Shown: positions 6,121 through 6,234 of the stretch, piece after piece | How the letters are laid out: each line of letters opens with the position of its first letter | Position numbering within the stretch: the stretch's first letter is position 1 | Origin: Croceibacterium_A sp039920345 | GTDB lineage: Bacteria > Pseudomonadota > Alphaproteobacteria > Sphingomonadales > Sphingomonadaceae | Reading direction: 5' to 3' | NCBI GenBank assembly: GCA_039920345.1 | Contig: JBDSDZ010000032.1 | Location: forward strand, 1 to 6,234 | DNA length: 6,234 bases | Position numbers and translations under genes: made by a program | Notes under the pieces: model-generated | What the model was told of the DNA's origin: nothing | The model's database searches: none | Seen by the model: only the letters and a program-made list of their open reading frames with translations

Positions 6121-6234
6121 GGAAGGCTCCAACCAGATGTGGGGCGGGCGCTTCGCTGAAGGGCCCGGTGCGATCATGCGCGAGATTAACGCATCCATTC
6201 CGTTCGACAAGGCGCTGTGGCGGCAGGACATCGC
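6119..6234 (+). CDS. argH: Argininosuccinate lyase, N-terminal fragment (3' end outside window)
   Basis: ArgH splits argininosuccinate into arginine and fumarate, the last step of arginine synthesis, as a cytoplasmic homotetramer. Only the first 38 codons are here, but MWGGRFAEGPGAIM and NASIPFDKALWRQDI are highly characteristic of the ArgH N-terminus in alphaproteobacteria. Two in-frame starts are possible. ATG 6119 gives MEGSNQ before MWGGRF, and I favour it because short leaders ending in NQM or similar are, from memory, common in this family; it has only a weak AAGGG (6104-6108) upstream. ATG 6137 starts directly at MWGGRF and has GGAAGG (6121-6126) 10 nt upstream. Either way the gene is head-to-head with the minus-strand thioredoxin gene, with at most 16 bp between coding regions, so its promoter must sit within that neighbour. 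Confidence 0.93.
   Translation, partial: MEGSNQMWGGRFAEGPGAIMREINASIPFDKALWRQDI
6127..6130 (-). promoter_or_regulatory. Shine-Dalgarno site of the tlpA-like gene
   Basis: On the minus strand GGAG lies 6 nt before the ATG at 6120-6118. It decides the start of the lipoprotein in favour of the signal-peptide methionine over the longer open frame. The same bases, read on the plus strand, lie within the first codons of argH if that gene starts at 6119. Confidence 0.6.
6183..6210 (-). promoter_or_regulatory. Candidate promoter of the tlpA-like gene, inside argH
   Basis: On the minus strand TTGTCG (6210-6205) and TAATCT (6188-6183) are separated by 16 nt, giving a start near 6176 and a leader of about 55 nt before the ATG at 6120. 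It is the best minus-strand match in the visible argH codons. It overlaps well-conserved ArgH codons (INASIPFDK), so the bases are constrained by protein sequence and the match could be accidental. Confidence 0.35.

Noticed and set aside
6121..6231. A 37-residue N-terminal extension of the thioredoxin lipoprotein
   Set aside because: It would bury the signal peptide and lipobox inside the protein and is antisense to conserved argH codons; the signal-peptide methionine has its own ribosome binding site.
1..6234. A new multi-gene defence, mobile or biosynthetic system
   Set aside because: The genes are mostly housekeeping, composition looks uniform, and no nuclease, toxin, transposase, phage or repeat-array signal is visible on either strand.

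Overview
The window looks like a stretch of chromosome from a GC-rich alphaproteobacterium, most probably a sphingomonad (Novosphingobium/Sphingopyxis-like). The evidence is the long-form SerA with a C-terminal ACT domain, the HisZ type of histidine regulatory subunit, the very sphingomonad-like ArgH N-terminus, and a tRNA promoter that fits the Caulobacter-type housekeeping consensus. The taxonomic call is recognition, not a database result. Base composition and codon use look uniform, and I see no insertion sequence, integrase, CRISPR array or other island marker.

Layout, left to right. (1) 1-1673, + strand: the 3' end of serA (phosphoglycerate dehydrogenase), then hisZ 15 bp later, almost certainly one transcript, ended by a possible GC hairpin. 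(2) 1757-3046, +: purA (adenylosuccinate synthetase), starting at TTG behind a strong ribosome binding site. (3) 3118-4098, +: an uncharacterised regulator-like protein with a degenerate receiver-like N-terminal domain and a MarR-like winged helix at the C-terminus; its leader carries a near-match to the alphaproteobacterial LexA box. (4) 4112-4232, +: a tRNA-Val(UAC) gene with an excellent promoter. (5) 4312-5529, +: a FAD-dependent monooxygenase-like protein of unknown substrate with an altered 'DG' motif. (6) 5542-6120, - strand: a TlpA-like thioredoxin lipoprotein, convergent with the oxidoreductase. (7) 6119-6234, +: the first codons of argH, head-to-head with the tlpA-like gene so that the two start codons overlap on a shared CATG.

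Most genes are housekeeping biosynthesis (serine, histidine, purine, arginine) and do not form one pathway. I do not find an exciting new multi-gene system. The best leads are the regulator-like protein with its possible SOS box, the overlapping divergent starts of tlpA-like/argH, and the promoter/hairpin arrangement at the tRNA gene.
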